From: Boswellia sacra | Lineage: Eukaryota > Streptophyta > Magnoliopsida > Sapindales > Burseraceae | Assembly (NCBI GenBank): GCA_013180625.2 | Contig: SNVD02003180.1 | Location: 62,001-126,000 of the forward strand | Direction of reading: 5' to 3' | Length of the DNA stretch: 64,000 bases | Part shown: positions 22,504-33,389 of the stretch, one piece after another | Position numbering within the stretch: position 1 is the first letter of the stretch | How the letters are laid out: each line of letters starts with the position of its first letter | The notes under the pieces: generated by a model | Told to the model about the DNA's origin: nothing | Database searches by the model: none | What the model saw: only the letters and a program-made list of their open reading frames with translations | Made by a program: the position numbers and the translations under genes

Positions 22504-24914
22504 ATGATGGAAGTCAATGACGGAGAAGAAGATGAATTCGGGTTCTCGAGAAACTATTTCCTGGCAAAAGACTTGGCAGCCTCTGGGAAGAAATCGACTT
22601 ATAAGCTATCTGATATTGACCTCGTTGATGAACAGGTCAGTTTCATTTCAAATACAAGTCCCTCTTTCAACAGGTCATTTTCATTTCAAATATGTGTTGG
22701 CTTTGTAAATAACATGTTTTATTTTTCTTGACTTTCTTACTTAGGAGCTTAATGTAGCAGCATCTAATATTGAAATCAAGCACGAGAAGGAGATTGCTTC
22801 ACTAATGAATAGTTACAAAAGCTTGTATTCTGAATGGGTTTTCGAGCTACGGTATGAGAATACTCTTTGTGCTTTCAAAACAAACTGTTATAAATGGTGT
22901 GAAATTAGATATGAATTCCATTTGATATACATATGTGTTTGCAAAAGCTATTGAACTGAGATTGAGATTATATTAAAGGATTTTTAATTCACTACTAGTT
23001 ATAGTTGTATAGTTTTGATTCCCTTGTGAATTTATGCCCACTTAATTTACAGTGATGTTGTAGATATGAATGCTTTGAGAGCAATTAACATGATTGGTTT
23101 CCCAGTGTGACTGTACTTGAAAATTTGTGATGTTCAAGAATGTGTTTCAGTGTTGTAATTTTTTATATTTATATTTATATTTATATTTTATTTAATTTTA
23201 TTTTTAATGTTGTAGGTGTGGCTTTGGCCTTCTAATGTATGGCTTTGGTTCTAAGAAGGCATTAATGGAAGATTTTGCTTCAACAACTTTGACTGAATAT
23301 CCTGTGGTTGTAATTAATGGCTATCTTCAGTCAATTAATATTAAACAGGTAAATGCTTCTCGGATTTCATTTGTGGTCTAGCTGAAATGGATATGCCCTA
23401 TTTCTAAACATACGATGGTGAATTGAATAATGTATGTTTTACTCTGGGATGTTACATGTGAAGCACACTATAATTTACAATCCTTATACAGATAAAATGT
23501 GCTTTTGGTATTTTTTTTTTTTAATTCTTTTTTGGTTTTAATTTTATCTTATCATCATCTTTATTATCAACAATATTATTATTGTAAGTTGGGAATGGTT
23601 AGTGATTTTAAATAATGAGAAGAGAGCTTACTATTTTTTCAGTCATATGCAGCTGTAAATTTTAACCTTCTAAATGTAGGTTGTGATAACTTTAGCTGAA
23701 GTATTGTGGGATCAATTGAAATTCAAACGACGAACCCCCTCAAGGAATTTGTCTAAAGCTTCACAACCATTTAATTCTCGATCCATGGATGATCTTCTAG
23801 CATTGTTGGATGGGTCAGAGGTGAAGGACAATGATTGTTTTGTATGTGTTGTCATTCATAACATTGATGGTCCTGGGTTAAGAGACTCTGAAACTCAAGA
23901 GTATCTTGCACAAATTGCCTCCTGTTCTCAAATTCGTATAATCGCCTCTATTGACCATGTGAATGCACCTCTTTGTATGTATACTTTCCTGTTATCAGTT
24001 GCATATTGATAATTTCTTAGCTAGATGCTGTTATGTTTAACTTATCATCAATCCGTTGATTGTCTGCAGTGCTTTAGTTAATTGCTATCTGAATTCTGTA
24101 CATAGCTTTTTTAGTGCATAAGAACCCAAGGGAAATTAGAAGACCTGGGTTTTATTCGTACCATCTTATTCGGTTCATAAAAGTTATAAATAGGTAGTTT
24201 TTGTAAGTGCGATATTCAGGCCTAGATTCATGCTCTGGAATGTCAACAGATGGAGAGCAGACTTCTCCACTTGAGGGTTTAGCTTCAGTATATTGCCACA
24301 GTTGTTTCTACATCATTGTCTGCATCGGAGGAAGGCACATATGTAGCATTGTACCTTCAATATTCTGTATGGAATTTTAATTTTAACCTCATATCCTTTA
24401 TTTTTTGTAGTGTGGGACAAAAAGATGGTTCATACACAGTTTAACTGGTGCTGGCATCATGTCCCTACCTTTGCACCATACAAGGTTGAAGGAATGTTCT
24501 TTCCTTTGATTCTTGCGCATGGCAGTGCCACTCAAAGTGCCAAAACGGCTACGATAGTTTTACAAAGTTTGACACCTAATGCTCAAAGTGTATTTAAAAT
24601 TCTTGCTGAATATCAACTGTCTCATCCAGATGAAGAAGGCAAGTAGGCATATGTCACTCGGATTTTTGTCTTCCGCCTTCTAGATACTAAATATTCCTCT
24701 TTACAACTTTCCAGGCATGCAAATCGATAATCTATACACAATCTCCCGTGAGCGTTTCCTGGTGAGCAGCCTGGCTACTCTGAACTCCTATTTGATTGAA
24801 TTCAAAGATCATGAGTTGGTGAAGACCAGAAAGAATTCTGATGGCCAGGATTGCTTGTACATTCCTCTTGCATCCGAAGCACTTGAAAAACCTTTGTCTG
24901 AGATTCGCCAATAG
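22504..24914 (+). CDS. ORC2: Origin recognition complex subunit 2
   Basis: Six coding exons: 22504-22635, 22745-22851, 23216-23348, 23680-23974, 24411-24638 and 24715-24914. They total 1095 nt, 364 codons plus stop, and all junctions keep frame. ORC2 is a core subunit of the nuclear complex that marks replication origins and loads MCM helicase. Visible matches to plant ORC2 include [14 protein letters not shown] at residues 11-24, [15 protein letters not shown] at about 81-95 (a degenerate Walker-A-like loop), [27 protein letters not shown] and [15 protein letters not shown]. The C-terminal part fits the winged-helix region. The length equals the plant family norm (about 363). Start chosen at [11 protein letters not shown]; the second ATG is also possible. 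Intron 5 uses a GC donor. No frameshift or stop is seen, so it is probably functional. Confidence 0.95.
24639..24714 (+). other. GC-AG intron of ORC2
   Basis: The exon ends GATGAAGAAG and the intron starts GCAAGT, ending TTTCCAG. Only the GC donor keeps frame into GMQIDNLY. Using the nearby GTAGGC, 5 bases downstream, would shift frame. AG|GCAAGT is the strong donor consensus expected for GC-AG introns. The intron is 76 bases long, near the lower size limit for plants. Confidence 0.85.
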
Positions 24915-25147
24915 GGTGTCACAGCTCATGGAAGAAAGCTTGATTCTGAGCAAGGACTAATTTATCAGTGTATAAGTAACACAAAGCTGTGCTTTGAAAC
25001 ATTATGCTGGGTTAGATCTAATTTGCGCCATTTAGGAAATTTTGGCTGTGACTCAATTCGACCAAGTCTATGGCTTGCTTCGGATTTGATTTGTCTTAAG
25101 CTGTTGCTTTTCAGGCAATGAGTCTTGTCATCAGTGAACAATCGAAA

Positions 25148-25235
25148 GGAAAAGTTTTAAGGTTAAATGTGGACCTCTCTTAAGGAACAGTTTCAAGGTG
25201 ATTGTCAACTTCTCTTTCTTTATATACTGTGTTAA
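25148..25235 (+). repeat. 36-bp minisatellite, array 1 (two units)
   Basis: Two degenerate units, GGAAAAGTTTTAAGGTTAAATG and GGAACAGTTTCAAGGTGATT, each with an ACTTCTCTT-like tail. They lie about 230 bp after the ORC2 stop codon. The same unit forms larger arrays at 26597-26815 and 29280-29395. Confidence 0.7.
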
Positions 25236-25500
25236 GTTTCCCCAATATCTCAATCTATTAAAACTTATCACAATTGTCCTTAAAAATTAGTGCAAATACA
25301 AGAATAAATATAGAGTTCATGTATCATATATTTTATCAATCAATGTAATGTATGACTCCTTTCGATTTTTTCTTCCAAAATAAACAAACACTATATTTGA
25401 AAATTTGTGTTGGTTATATGAAAATGAATGAACCAAATTTGAAGGGGCAAGATTCTTTCCTCATAATCTTTTCTCACCCTCTAAATTTAATACTACCAAG
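25236..25500. repeat. Duplicated segment A, copy 1
   Basis: Shared with about 26816-27111, for example the blocks GTGCAAATACAAGAATAAA and GAATGAACCAAATTTGAAGG. It is non-coding and lies between the minisatellite and the MITE in both copies. Confidence 0.75.
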
Positions 25501-26309
25501 CAGGGGTGTGCATATCTCCCTACCCTCCGTAGGTCGGGTTTTAGACTTTTACATCATACCATATATTTATTAAATAAAACATCATATAACATTCCGTCAT
25601 GGTAGTGTAGGGTTGGGTATGATATGGTTTTTTTGGATGGTTTACCAAATTGATCAGAATTTGAATAGTATTTTACTATGTCATTTTTTTTATGATTTTA
25701 AAGCTTATTCATAGCTTTTTTTTTATCAAGATTTTAAAGCTTTGAGTTCTTATTTTGACATTGTTTAATGTTATGATTCATAAGTCTTGTACCTAACTAA
25801 AAAATCAAGCAATAACATGTCCTTAATAACGCAAATAATTAAGTAACTACTTATTCCATAACAACACAAATAATTGAGCAATAACATATCTATAACAACA
25901 CAAAAACATCAAGCAACAACATATCCATAATAATACAAATACTCAAGCAACTACATAGCCATAGCAACACAAATAATAAGTAATTAAAGATCCAAATCCT
26001 TCCACAAAGTTCCAACCTCCAACTTTCAAGTCCAACCACTAGGTCCTATAAAGTTCCAACTTCCAATCATATATAACAAATTATATAATTACACGTGGTA
26101 TAATTTTTAATTTTTTAAAATTAGTATGGTATGGTATAGTATTTTCGGGTTTTTTCAAAAATACTTGCCACCGTACCATACCATGAGAGGGTTTCAGAAT
26201 CTCTACAATACCATATCCTATACTTTTCTTAATACTCGACCTTACCTCCATCATACCATAGCGGGTATATCAGGTTTGGGCGAGTCGGCGGATACCATGC
26301 ACACCCGTA
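25501..26309. mobile_element. hAT-like MITE, copy 1 (0.8 kb)
   Basis: The left end CAGGGGTGTGCATATC and the right end read on minus (ACGGGTGTGCATGGTATCC) form terminal inverted repeats. Subterminal zones repeat GGTATGGTATGG and its complement. The interior has a run of CATATCCATAA/CAACACAAATAA phrases and no open frame. A clear 8-bp target duplication is not visible. Structure and ends fit plant hAT-type MITEs. Confidence 0.65.
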
Positions 26310-26596
26310 TCATGCAAGGCATCAAAATTTCCTCATATTTCATCATAGATTTCACCAAAAATACACAAAAAAACAGAACTTTCAAACTCAAACACAGAAA
26401 CACGAGAGGGGGAGCCGTGGAAGGAGGCAAGATGTAACAAAGGACGTCGTAGACTTGAAGGCTAGCCACGGCTGAAGAGGATGGATAAGGTTATATTATA
26501 GAAAGTGGATGGTGGAGTGGACTTGAAAGCCAATGATGATGGAGTGGAGGAGGTCCTGGCGAGTGGCGACGATGGAGTGGGGTGGGGTGGAGTGGA
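26310..26596. repeat. Duplicated segment B, copy 1
   Basis: Shared with 28988-29280, for example CGAGAGGGGGAGCC and GATGATGGAGTGGAGGAGGT. It begins TCATGCAAGGCATC directly after the MITE, whereas the other copy has no MITE at that place. Confidence 0.75.
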
Positions 26597-26815
26597 GGAG
26601 GGAACAGTTTCAAGGTTGAGTGTGAACTTCTCTTAGGGCATAATTTCAAGGTTGAATGGAGTGGAGGAGGGAATAGTTTCAAGGTTGAGTGTGAACTTCT
26701 CTAAGGGCATAATTTCAAGGTTGAATATGAACTTCTCTTAAGGAACAGTTTCGAGGTTGAATGTGAACCTCTCTTAAGGAATAGTTTCAAGGTGACCGTG
26801 AACATCTCTTTCTTT
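26597..26815 (+). repeat. 36-bp minisatellite, array 2 (six units)
   Basis: About six units of GGAACAGTTTCAAGGTTGAA plus TGTGAACTTCTCTTA. One is interrupted by a piece of segment B (TGGAGTGGAGGAGGGAA), which shows exchange between the repeat and its flank. Confidence 0.8.
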
Positions 26816-27111
26816 ACATACTATGTTAAATTTCCAGAATATTTCAATCTATTAAAACTTATCAAAATTGTCCTTAAAAATTAGTGCAAATACAAGAATA
26901 AACTTAGAGTTCATGTATCATATATTCTACTAATCAATGTAATGTAATGTATAAACTCCCTTTATTTTTTTTTTTGAAATAAACAAATACTATATTTGAA
27001 AATTTGAGTTGGTTATATGAAAATGAATGAACCAAATTTGAAGGGACGAGATTCTTTCCTCATCTAGTCTTTTCTTACCCTCTAAATTTAATACTAGCAA
27101 GTAGGTTATGC
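26816..27111. repeat. Duplicated segment A, copy 2
   Basis: Second copy of 25236-25500, with small indels including a duplicated AATGT. Confidence 0.75.
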
Positions 27112-27926
27112 ATGGGTACGGTATAACCATACCATCGCCTACCCTCTACAGGTCGAGCTTTAGAATTTTACACCATACCATACCTTCATTGAATAAAATA
27201 CCATATCACATCCCTGCATGGTAAGGTAGGGTTGGGTATGGTATGCTATTTTCGGATGATTGACCAAATTGATCATAATTTGGATAATGTTTTACTATGT
27301 CTTTTTTTATGATTTTAAAGCTTATTCATAGCATTATTATTTCAAGATTTCAAAGCTTTGAGTTCTTATTTTGACATTGTTTAATATTATGATTCATAAG
27401 TTTTATACTTAAATAAAAAATTAAGCAATGACATATCCCTAGCAACACAAATAATCAAGTAAATACATTTTTCATACCAACACAAATAATCAAGCAACAA
27501 CATATCTATAACAAAAAAAAAAAAAATCAAGCAATACATATCCACAATAACACAAATACTCAAGCAACTACATATCCATAACAACACAAATAATAAGTGA
27601 TTTCATATCCAAATCCTTCCACAAAGTTTCAACTTCCAACCTTTAAGTCCAACTAGTAAGTCCTACAAAGTTCCAACTTTCAATCATACATAACCAATTA
27701 TATTATTACATGTGGCATAATTTTTAATTTTTTAAACTAGGTATGGTATGGTATGGCATTTTCGAGTTTTTTCAAAAATACCAGCCACAATACTATACCA
27801 TGTGTGGTTTTCAGAATTTCTACTATACCATACCTTATACTTTTCTTAATACCTTATCCTATCTTTACCATGCCATGGCAGGTTTGTCAGGTACGGACGA
27901 GCGTGTGGGTACCATGCACACCCTTA
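27112..27926. mobile_element. hAT-like MITE, copy 2
   Basis: Same element as 25501-26309, in the same orientation, and duplicated together with segment A. Ends are TAGGTTATGCATGGGTACGG and, on minus, TAAGGGTGTGCATGGTACCC. The right flank differs from copy 1, so the duplication broke at or near this end. Confidence 0.65.
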
Positions 27927-28987
27927 GTAACTTCACTGACAACCTGTACCTTGTTTCCACTACAACCTCACAAACATTTTACACATTCCAAGATTGAAAA
28001 GTAACTAAAAACTACAATTTTCAATATCAAAAATTGAACTAAATATAGATGATAATAGGTTAAAAAGGATTTAAATAAATTTCAAGATGATTCATATTGC
28101 TCTTATAAGACTTTACACAATTGCCCTTATCATTTACAATTTATGCAAAACTAAGATAAAATTAAGCCAAGGAATTCATATATATTATTTCTCTAGTTAT
28201 GTACCAGTAGACAAAAATCTAATCTTAGTATAACTTGCTTGGTGCTTTTTGGAAATAAATTTACATATGTTTTGAAAAAGCAGAATTTGATAAAAACCTG
28301 AAACTCCACTATTTTTCATAGATAAACAACTAGAATCTATAACACTGCTTACAAATTATAATCAAGACCCAAAACCTTCAAAGTTCAATTATCCTCAACT
28401 CTGCCACACCATTCATAAATCAAACCACCATCTCGTCATATAAAATTCAACAAATCAAATAAAAAAAACACTCCTGGAAGCATTTGAATAAAAAATCCAT
28501 AAGAACATCACAAATTAAAACAAACCCAACATAGAATCACCAAAATCATGGCCAATAACACTCTGACAATCAATAGAAGGAATAACCATATCAGAATGAT
28601 AACTAATAAACCTTTTTTTTTTTCTTGTTTTCTTGATTTTAATACCCTTATGGCAAAACATCATACATGGCCACATCACCAAGTAAAATAAAATATCTTC
28701 AAACTCTATATGTAGTCCAAAATTTTTTTTGATTAAAACATAACTATGAACATTTTTTGTTCCTTAATCCCAGTAATTACCGCTAAAATTCTATCACAGC
28801 AAAATGCATAATTACAAAGCCTTCTTTTCAACTAAAAAAAGTCCAAAATCTTCACAACTAGCCTAATTAATAAAAAGAAAAATTACCCGTGTTTAAGTTT
28901 TCTACTGAACCCCCAACAAGTGACTCGTCAAACCAAAGTTCTTAGGGAATCAAATTAAGCGCTCAAAAGCTCTAAAACTACCTATCA
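27927..28987. other. Intergenic, nothing recognised
   Basis: About 1 kb of AT-rich sequence without open frames or clear repeats, between MITE copy 2 and segment B copy 2. Confidence 0.4.
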
Positions 28988-29280
28988 TGCAAAGACCAAA
29001 ATTTCCTTACATTTCATCATAGATTTAGCAAAATATACGTAAGAAACAAAACTTTTAAACTCATACATAGAAACACGAGAGGGGGAGCCATGGAGGGAGG
29101 TAAGCTGCAATAAATGACGTCGGATACTTGGAGGCTAACTATGGCTGAAAGAGGATGGACAAGGTCATAACAGAGAAGGAGGATGCTGGAGTGGACTCTA
29201 GAGCCAATGATGATGGAGTGGAGGAGGTCCTGGCGAGTGGCAACGATGGAATGGGGTGGGATGGAGTAGAGTAAAGGAAG
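28988..29280. repeat. Duplicated segment B, copy 2
   Basis: Begins TCATGCAAAGACCAAAATTTCC, homologous to the flank right of MITE copy 1 but without a MITE. It runs into minisatellite array 3. Confidence 0.75.
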
Positions 29281-29395
29281 GAACAGTTTCAAGGTTGAAC
29301 GTGAGCTTCTTTTAGGGAATAGTTTCAAGTTTGAATGTGAACTTCTCTTAGGGAACAATTTCAAGGTTGAATGTGAACCTCTCTTAGAAACCCTA
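29280..29395 (+). repeat. 36-bp minisatellite, array 3 (three units)
   Basis: Three units of the GGAACAGTTTCAAGGTTGAA type. It ends in CTCTTAG directly against the LTR-like copy X (AAACCCTAAG). Confidence 0.8.
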
Positions 29396-31045
29396 AGAAA
29401 TAGGTGCACCAAAGAGTGTTTAAAACCCTAAGAAGTAGTGCACTGAAGAGTGTTTCATCGTAACATAATAAGGATGCTTTCTAGCCCTTACATGGGCACG
29501 TTAGCCCTCTGATGGGTGAATCTAAGGGTGAGTCATATACAGTTGCGAAGTTGCAGATGTCTAATTTTTGTAGAAATTTACAGATCACAAATCAGAGTTG
29601 AATATGAGGCGTTATGTGCGATCGAATAGGCAAAGGTTTGCATTGAAAGAAGGCAAAATAAGAAAGGGCCAAAGTTTTCAACACACCGATGAGACACGCT
29701 CCAGAATTCGAGAAGTCTTTTCTAGTTCAAAATTTTTTAGGCATTCTATTGCTCTAAACCTGAAAAAGGTACGTCTTGAGAGCAGAATTCTCTCATCTCT
29801 GTAATCATTCTTTTTTATTTTTATGCTTAGAATGAGCATGATTAGGATTTAATTTAATGCTTCGAAGCATGCTAGGGTTATTATGAATATTCTAACCTAT
29901 GTTTGTTTGACAAGATGGATAAGCGTGTCAAGACAAGCCCTCTATCTCTTCTTTATTAGAAACATGTTTAGGAATTTAATTTTCTTGCGAATGCTTAGAA
30001 AACATGTTTAGGAGCACATGTCTAGAATTATGCTTACAAGCACATGATTAGAATCATGCTAAGAAGACTTATAGTTGCTTTGATGTATGCTAGAAAATAG
30101 CATAGAATGGGTAAGAATTATCATTTTGCCCCTTGAATGAATTGTTTGATGTTGATTGCTTGAATTAGGCTAGAAATTTCCATGCTTAGGCTAGAATATG
30201 CCATGTATGCCATGTTTAGGCTAGAAATGCCATGAATCGATATGATTTATGGTAGAATAGCATTTACTATGATAAAATTATCAAATATAGAGTAGAATTT
30301 CATGATATTAGATTATGGTTTTGTATGATAATTGATTGCTATATTTTGAACAATACCATGATTAGAAGTATAATTTTATGATGCCATGAAGTGATGGTTG
30401 CCTCACATTGATAGTGAGAGACCATTACCTAGAATGAGTGCCTTATCGAAAGAGTATGATGTTATGTAATAAGCTTAATAGACGTTGAATAAACTTGTAT
30501 ATGGTGGTGAGGAATCCATCATCTATTAAGTTTCGAATGTATATGAATGTATGGAATATTTTTATTTAGAATTATTTTATTGTTAAAGAACAAATAATGT
30601 AATCCTTTTCCCATTTCCTCATGTTTGAAAGGAAATGTAATCCATTCTTTTTTTTCTTTCTTTGGATGATTATATTGCCATTGATTGAATAATCACTTAA
30701 CATGTCTAATGAAGATAAAATTGGAATGTGTGCATAAAACGAACAAGCTAAGTGGGCTAAGTAATAACACGAGTTATTTTCATTTGGTATTTCCCAAGTA
30801 GAGACGAATTTATATCCGAATGGGTCAAAAGATTCGTACCTAACTTTCCGAACCCATCTCTAAAGGGATGAGGGTGGTTTAAGTCCCCAAGCAGGGGATT
30901 GGATTATCCCCATTCATTCCCAATTGAATAATTGGATTACAACTCCATTCTCTAGACGTGCTCATGGCTCGTTTGTGCTCTCTTAAGTCTTGAAAGAGGC
31001 TTGACATAGTGTCGTGGTCGCAAACGCTCTGGTAAGATGAAAGCC
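29390..31045 (+). mobile_element. LTR-like copy X of a Gypsy-type element
   Basis: Homologous, in inverted orientation, to 31060-33055 (Y) and 33390-35190 (Z). Shared landmarks in order are minisatellite units with CCCTAAG, GAGTCATATACA, TCTAATTTTTGTAGAAATTT, GATGGATAAGCGTGTCAAG with a donor-like site, TGGTGAGGAATCCATCATCT, TATTTCCCAAGTAGAGACGA and CTCCATTCTCTAGACGTG. The last two look like leader sequence beyond the LTR. No protein domain is encoded. The assignment to LTR plus leader is inferred from repetition and layout. Confidence 0.5.
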
Positions 31046-31059
31046 ATGCTCACAGACAT

Positions 31060-32365
31060 ATTCATAGTATATTCATTCATTCGTAAATCAATTAATTAAA
31101 ATCCAAACAAAGCCATAATCTAGAACCATGGCAATCTAGCCTAGATTTGATAATTCTATCATGGTAATTCTACCTATTACTTAGTATAGCATAAATCATA
31201 TCAATTCATGGCATTTCTAGCCTAAACATGGTTATTGTGACATATTCTAGCCTAATCATAACATTTCTAGCCTAATTTAAGTAATCAATGTCAATAGAAG
31301 TTTTTCTAACTTAATCAAAGCATCCAAGGGCAATATTGTAATTCTTACCTATTCTATGTTATTTCCCAGCATACATCAAAGCAATAATAAGTTTTTCCTA
31401 GCATGATTCTAAGCATGTGCTCTTAAGCATGATTCTAAGTACTCACAAGAAAATTAAACTCTTAAATATGTTTCTAATAAAGTAAGGATAGCGAACTTAC
31501 CTTGACACGCTTATCCATCTTACAAAATAAATAAGGGTTAGAGTAATTCATAATAACCCTAGCATGCTTCTAAGCATTAAAATAAAATCTAAACATACTT
31601 ATTCTAAGCAAAATAAAACCTAATCATACTTAATTCTAAGCAAGAAAAGTAAATAAGAAAAGAGAAGGGAGAAGAGAAATATGCTCTTAAGCCGTACCCT
31701 TCTTGGATTTAGAGTAATATAAAAACACCTAAAAAAAACTTTAACTAGAAAAGACTTCTTGAATTATTGAGTGTGTCTTCAAGAAGGAGAAGAGAGAATT
31801 TCTAGATGTGTTGAAAATGAAGAGAAAGGGGCTTTATATAGTTGAGGGTTGGAATTGAAAAATGAAGCAAAGTCTAAAAAGGGAATGTTTTAAAAGAGAA
31901 TTTCCAAAATTATGTGGCCAACAATCGAGTGGCTATTGGCAAACTGTCGAGCGGCTTTCTAATAGCTAGGCGGCTGTTGGTCAACAGCCAGACGGCTTTT
32001 CACCTTTGGCCCTCCCTATTTTGTCACTTTTCAGTGCAGCCCCCTTCTAACCTTCATTTGTCCTATTACAAATAACTTTTTGAATTCAACTTTGATTTGA
32101 AATCTATAAATTTCTACAAAAACTAGACATTTGTAGCTTTGTAATTGTATATGACTCATCAATAGCCTCTTTTTGAATTAATTCTTGTCATTTTTTGAAG
32201 TGACATGTCAGTTTGCGAGATCCTTTGTGAATTCTTTCTCACCCTTTTCTTTTCAACTTCCAAGGGCATTGAAATCATTCTCTTTGCTCAACATTCATCT
32301 TCATTTATCATTGTGCCTCAAAAATTCAATTTTTACAACTTGCCCCTACTTTGGAGAGGTTTGTG
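31060..32365 (-). mobile_element. LTR-like copy Y (minus)
   Basis: Inverted relative to X and in the same direction as Z. It carries the shared blocks (GATGGATAAGCGTGTCAAGG on minus near 31500-31520, TCTAGTTTTTGTAGAAATTT near 32105-32130). It lacks the leader part found in X and Z, as expected for a 3' LTR. With Z it could bound a short non-autonomous element (31060-35370). Confidence 0.45.
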
Positions 32366-32483
32366 AGACACAAAGGTCAACAAATTAGTCTCACTTCATT
32401 CTTCCTTCTTCCATCTTGATATCTTTTCTTTTGTCTCAGAGTTCCCATCTTTTTTTCTCTCTTCTTCTATTTCTACAAAAAGT

Positions 32484-32705
32484 TATGCCTATTCGAGGGT
32501 TAAAGTACCCATATAAGGGAATGGTGCCTATTCAAGGGCTGAAGTGCCCTTCTAAGGGCGACAATGCCCATTCAAGGGCCAAAGTGTGCCTATCTAAAGG
32601 TAGATGTGCCCATTCAAGGGCAAAGGTATCCATTCGAGGTCGAATGCGCCCATTCAAGGGCTAAAGCACCCATTCAAGGGCAAACATGCCCATTCAAGGC
32701 TAGAA
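32484..32705. repeat. 20-bp minisatellite (about 11 units)
   Basis: Units of the form GCCCATTCAAGGGCAAAG, varying by one or two bases. Frames across it are translations of the repeat and not genes. Confidence 0.85.
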
Positions 32706-32729
32706 AGCATCCTTAGGATGCTACAACAA

Positions 32730-33055
32730 AATACTCTTCAATGCACCTACTTATTAGGGTTTCTAACATTCTTAAGTGCACCTACTTCCTAGGGTTTGAT
32801 AACACTCTTCAGTGTGCCTATTCTAAGGACTTCAAACGCTCTTACATGTACCGACTTCTTAGAGTTTTCAACACTCTTCAGTGCGCCTCTTATTAGGACT
32901 TATGGATATTCTAAGGGCTTAAAACACTCTTAACTGTACCTACTAATTAGGGTTTCTAACACTCTTTAGTGTGCCTCTTTTTAGGGTTTATGCCTATTTT
33001 AAAGCTTTGAAATACTCTTAAGTGCACCATACTTCTTAGGGTTTCCTTCTAATGC
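32730..33055. repeat. 38-bp minisatellite (about 8 units)
   Basis: Units of the form ACTCTTAAGTGCACCTACTT followed by CTTAGGGTTTCTAAC. Two units of the same type, inverted, form the left edge of copy X (29390-29450). The repeat therefore belongs to this element family. Confidence 0.8.
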
Positions 33056-33389
33056 ATGTCTATTGGGCAAATGTCTTTCATGCACTCTTCGTGGTCTTTA
33101 GACCTTCTCATCATTTGTGCCTCCGGCTAATTATCCTTCATACTTTCTTCGATCTCTTTAGACTTTGACTGGGTTTCATGCCCTTCTTTCAAAGATTCGT
33201 CATCCTTCTTTGATCTTCTTTAGTTTTTGTATTCAACAGGCTTCATGCCATTCTTTTGAGTATTCTTGTTTCTATTCTAGATTTCTTTCGGTCCACTAGG
33301 GGCAAATTCTTGATTTGCCATGTTCTAACATTCTTTGTTCTTGACTTCTTTTGCATTCGTCATGCTCTTCACTAGAAAATTCTTGTCAT
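33056..33389. other. Non-coding internal segment
   Basis: CT-rich on +, no open frame. It lies between the minisatellites and the Z leader, where the internal part of a deleted LTR element would be. Confidence 0.3.

Noticed and set aside
32416..32792. Repeat-containing open frames resembling a repeat protein
   Set aside because: They follow the 20-bp minisatellite unit in two different frames; the repeat explains them.
32484..33055. Short regularly spaced repeats that could suggest a CRISPR array
   Set aside because: Units are tandem without unique spacers, and the genome is a plant.
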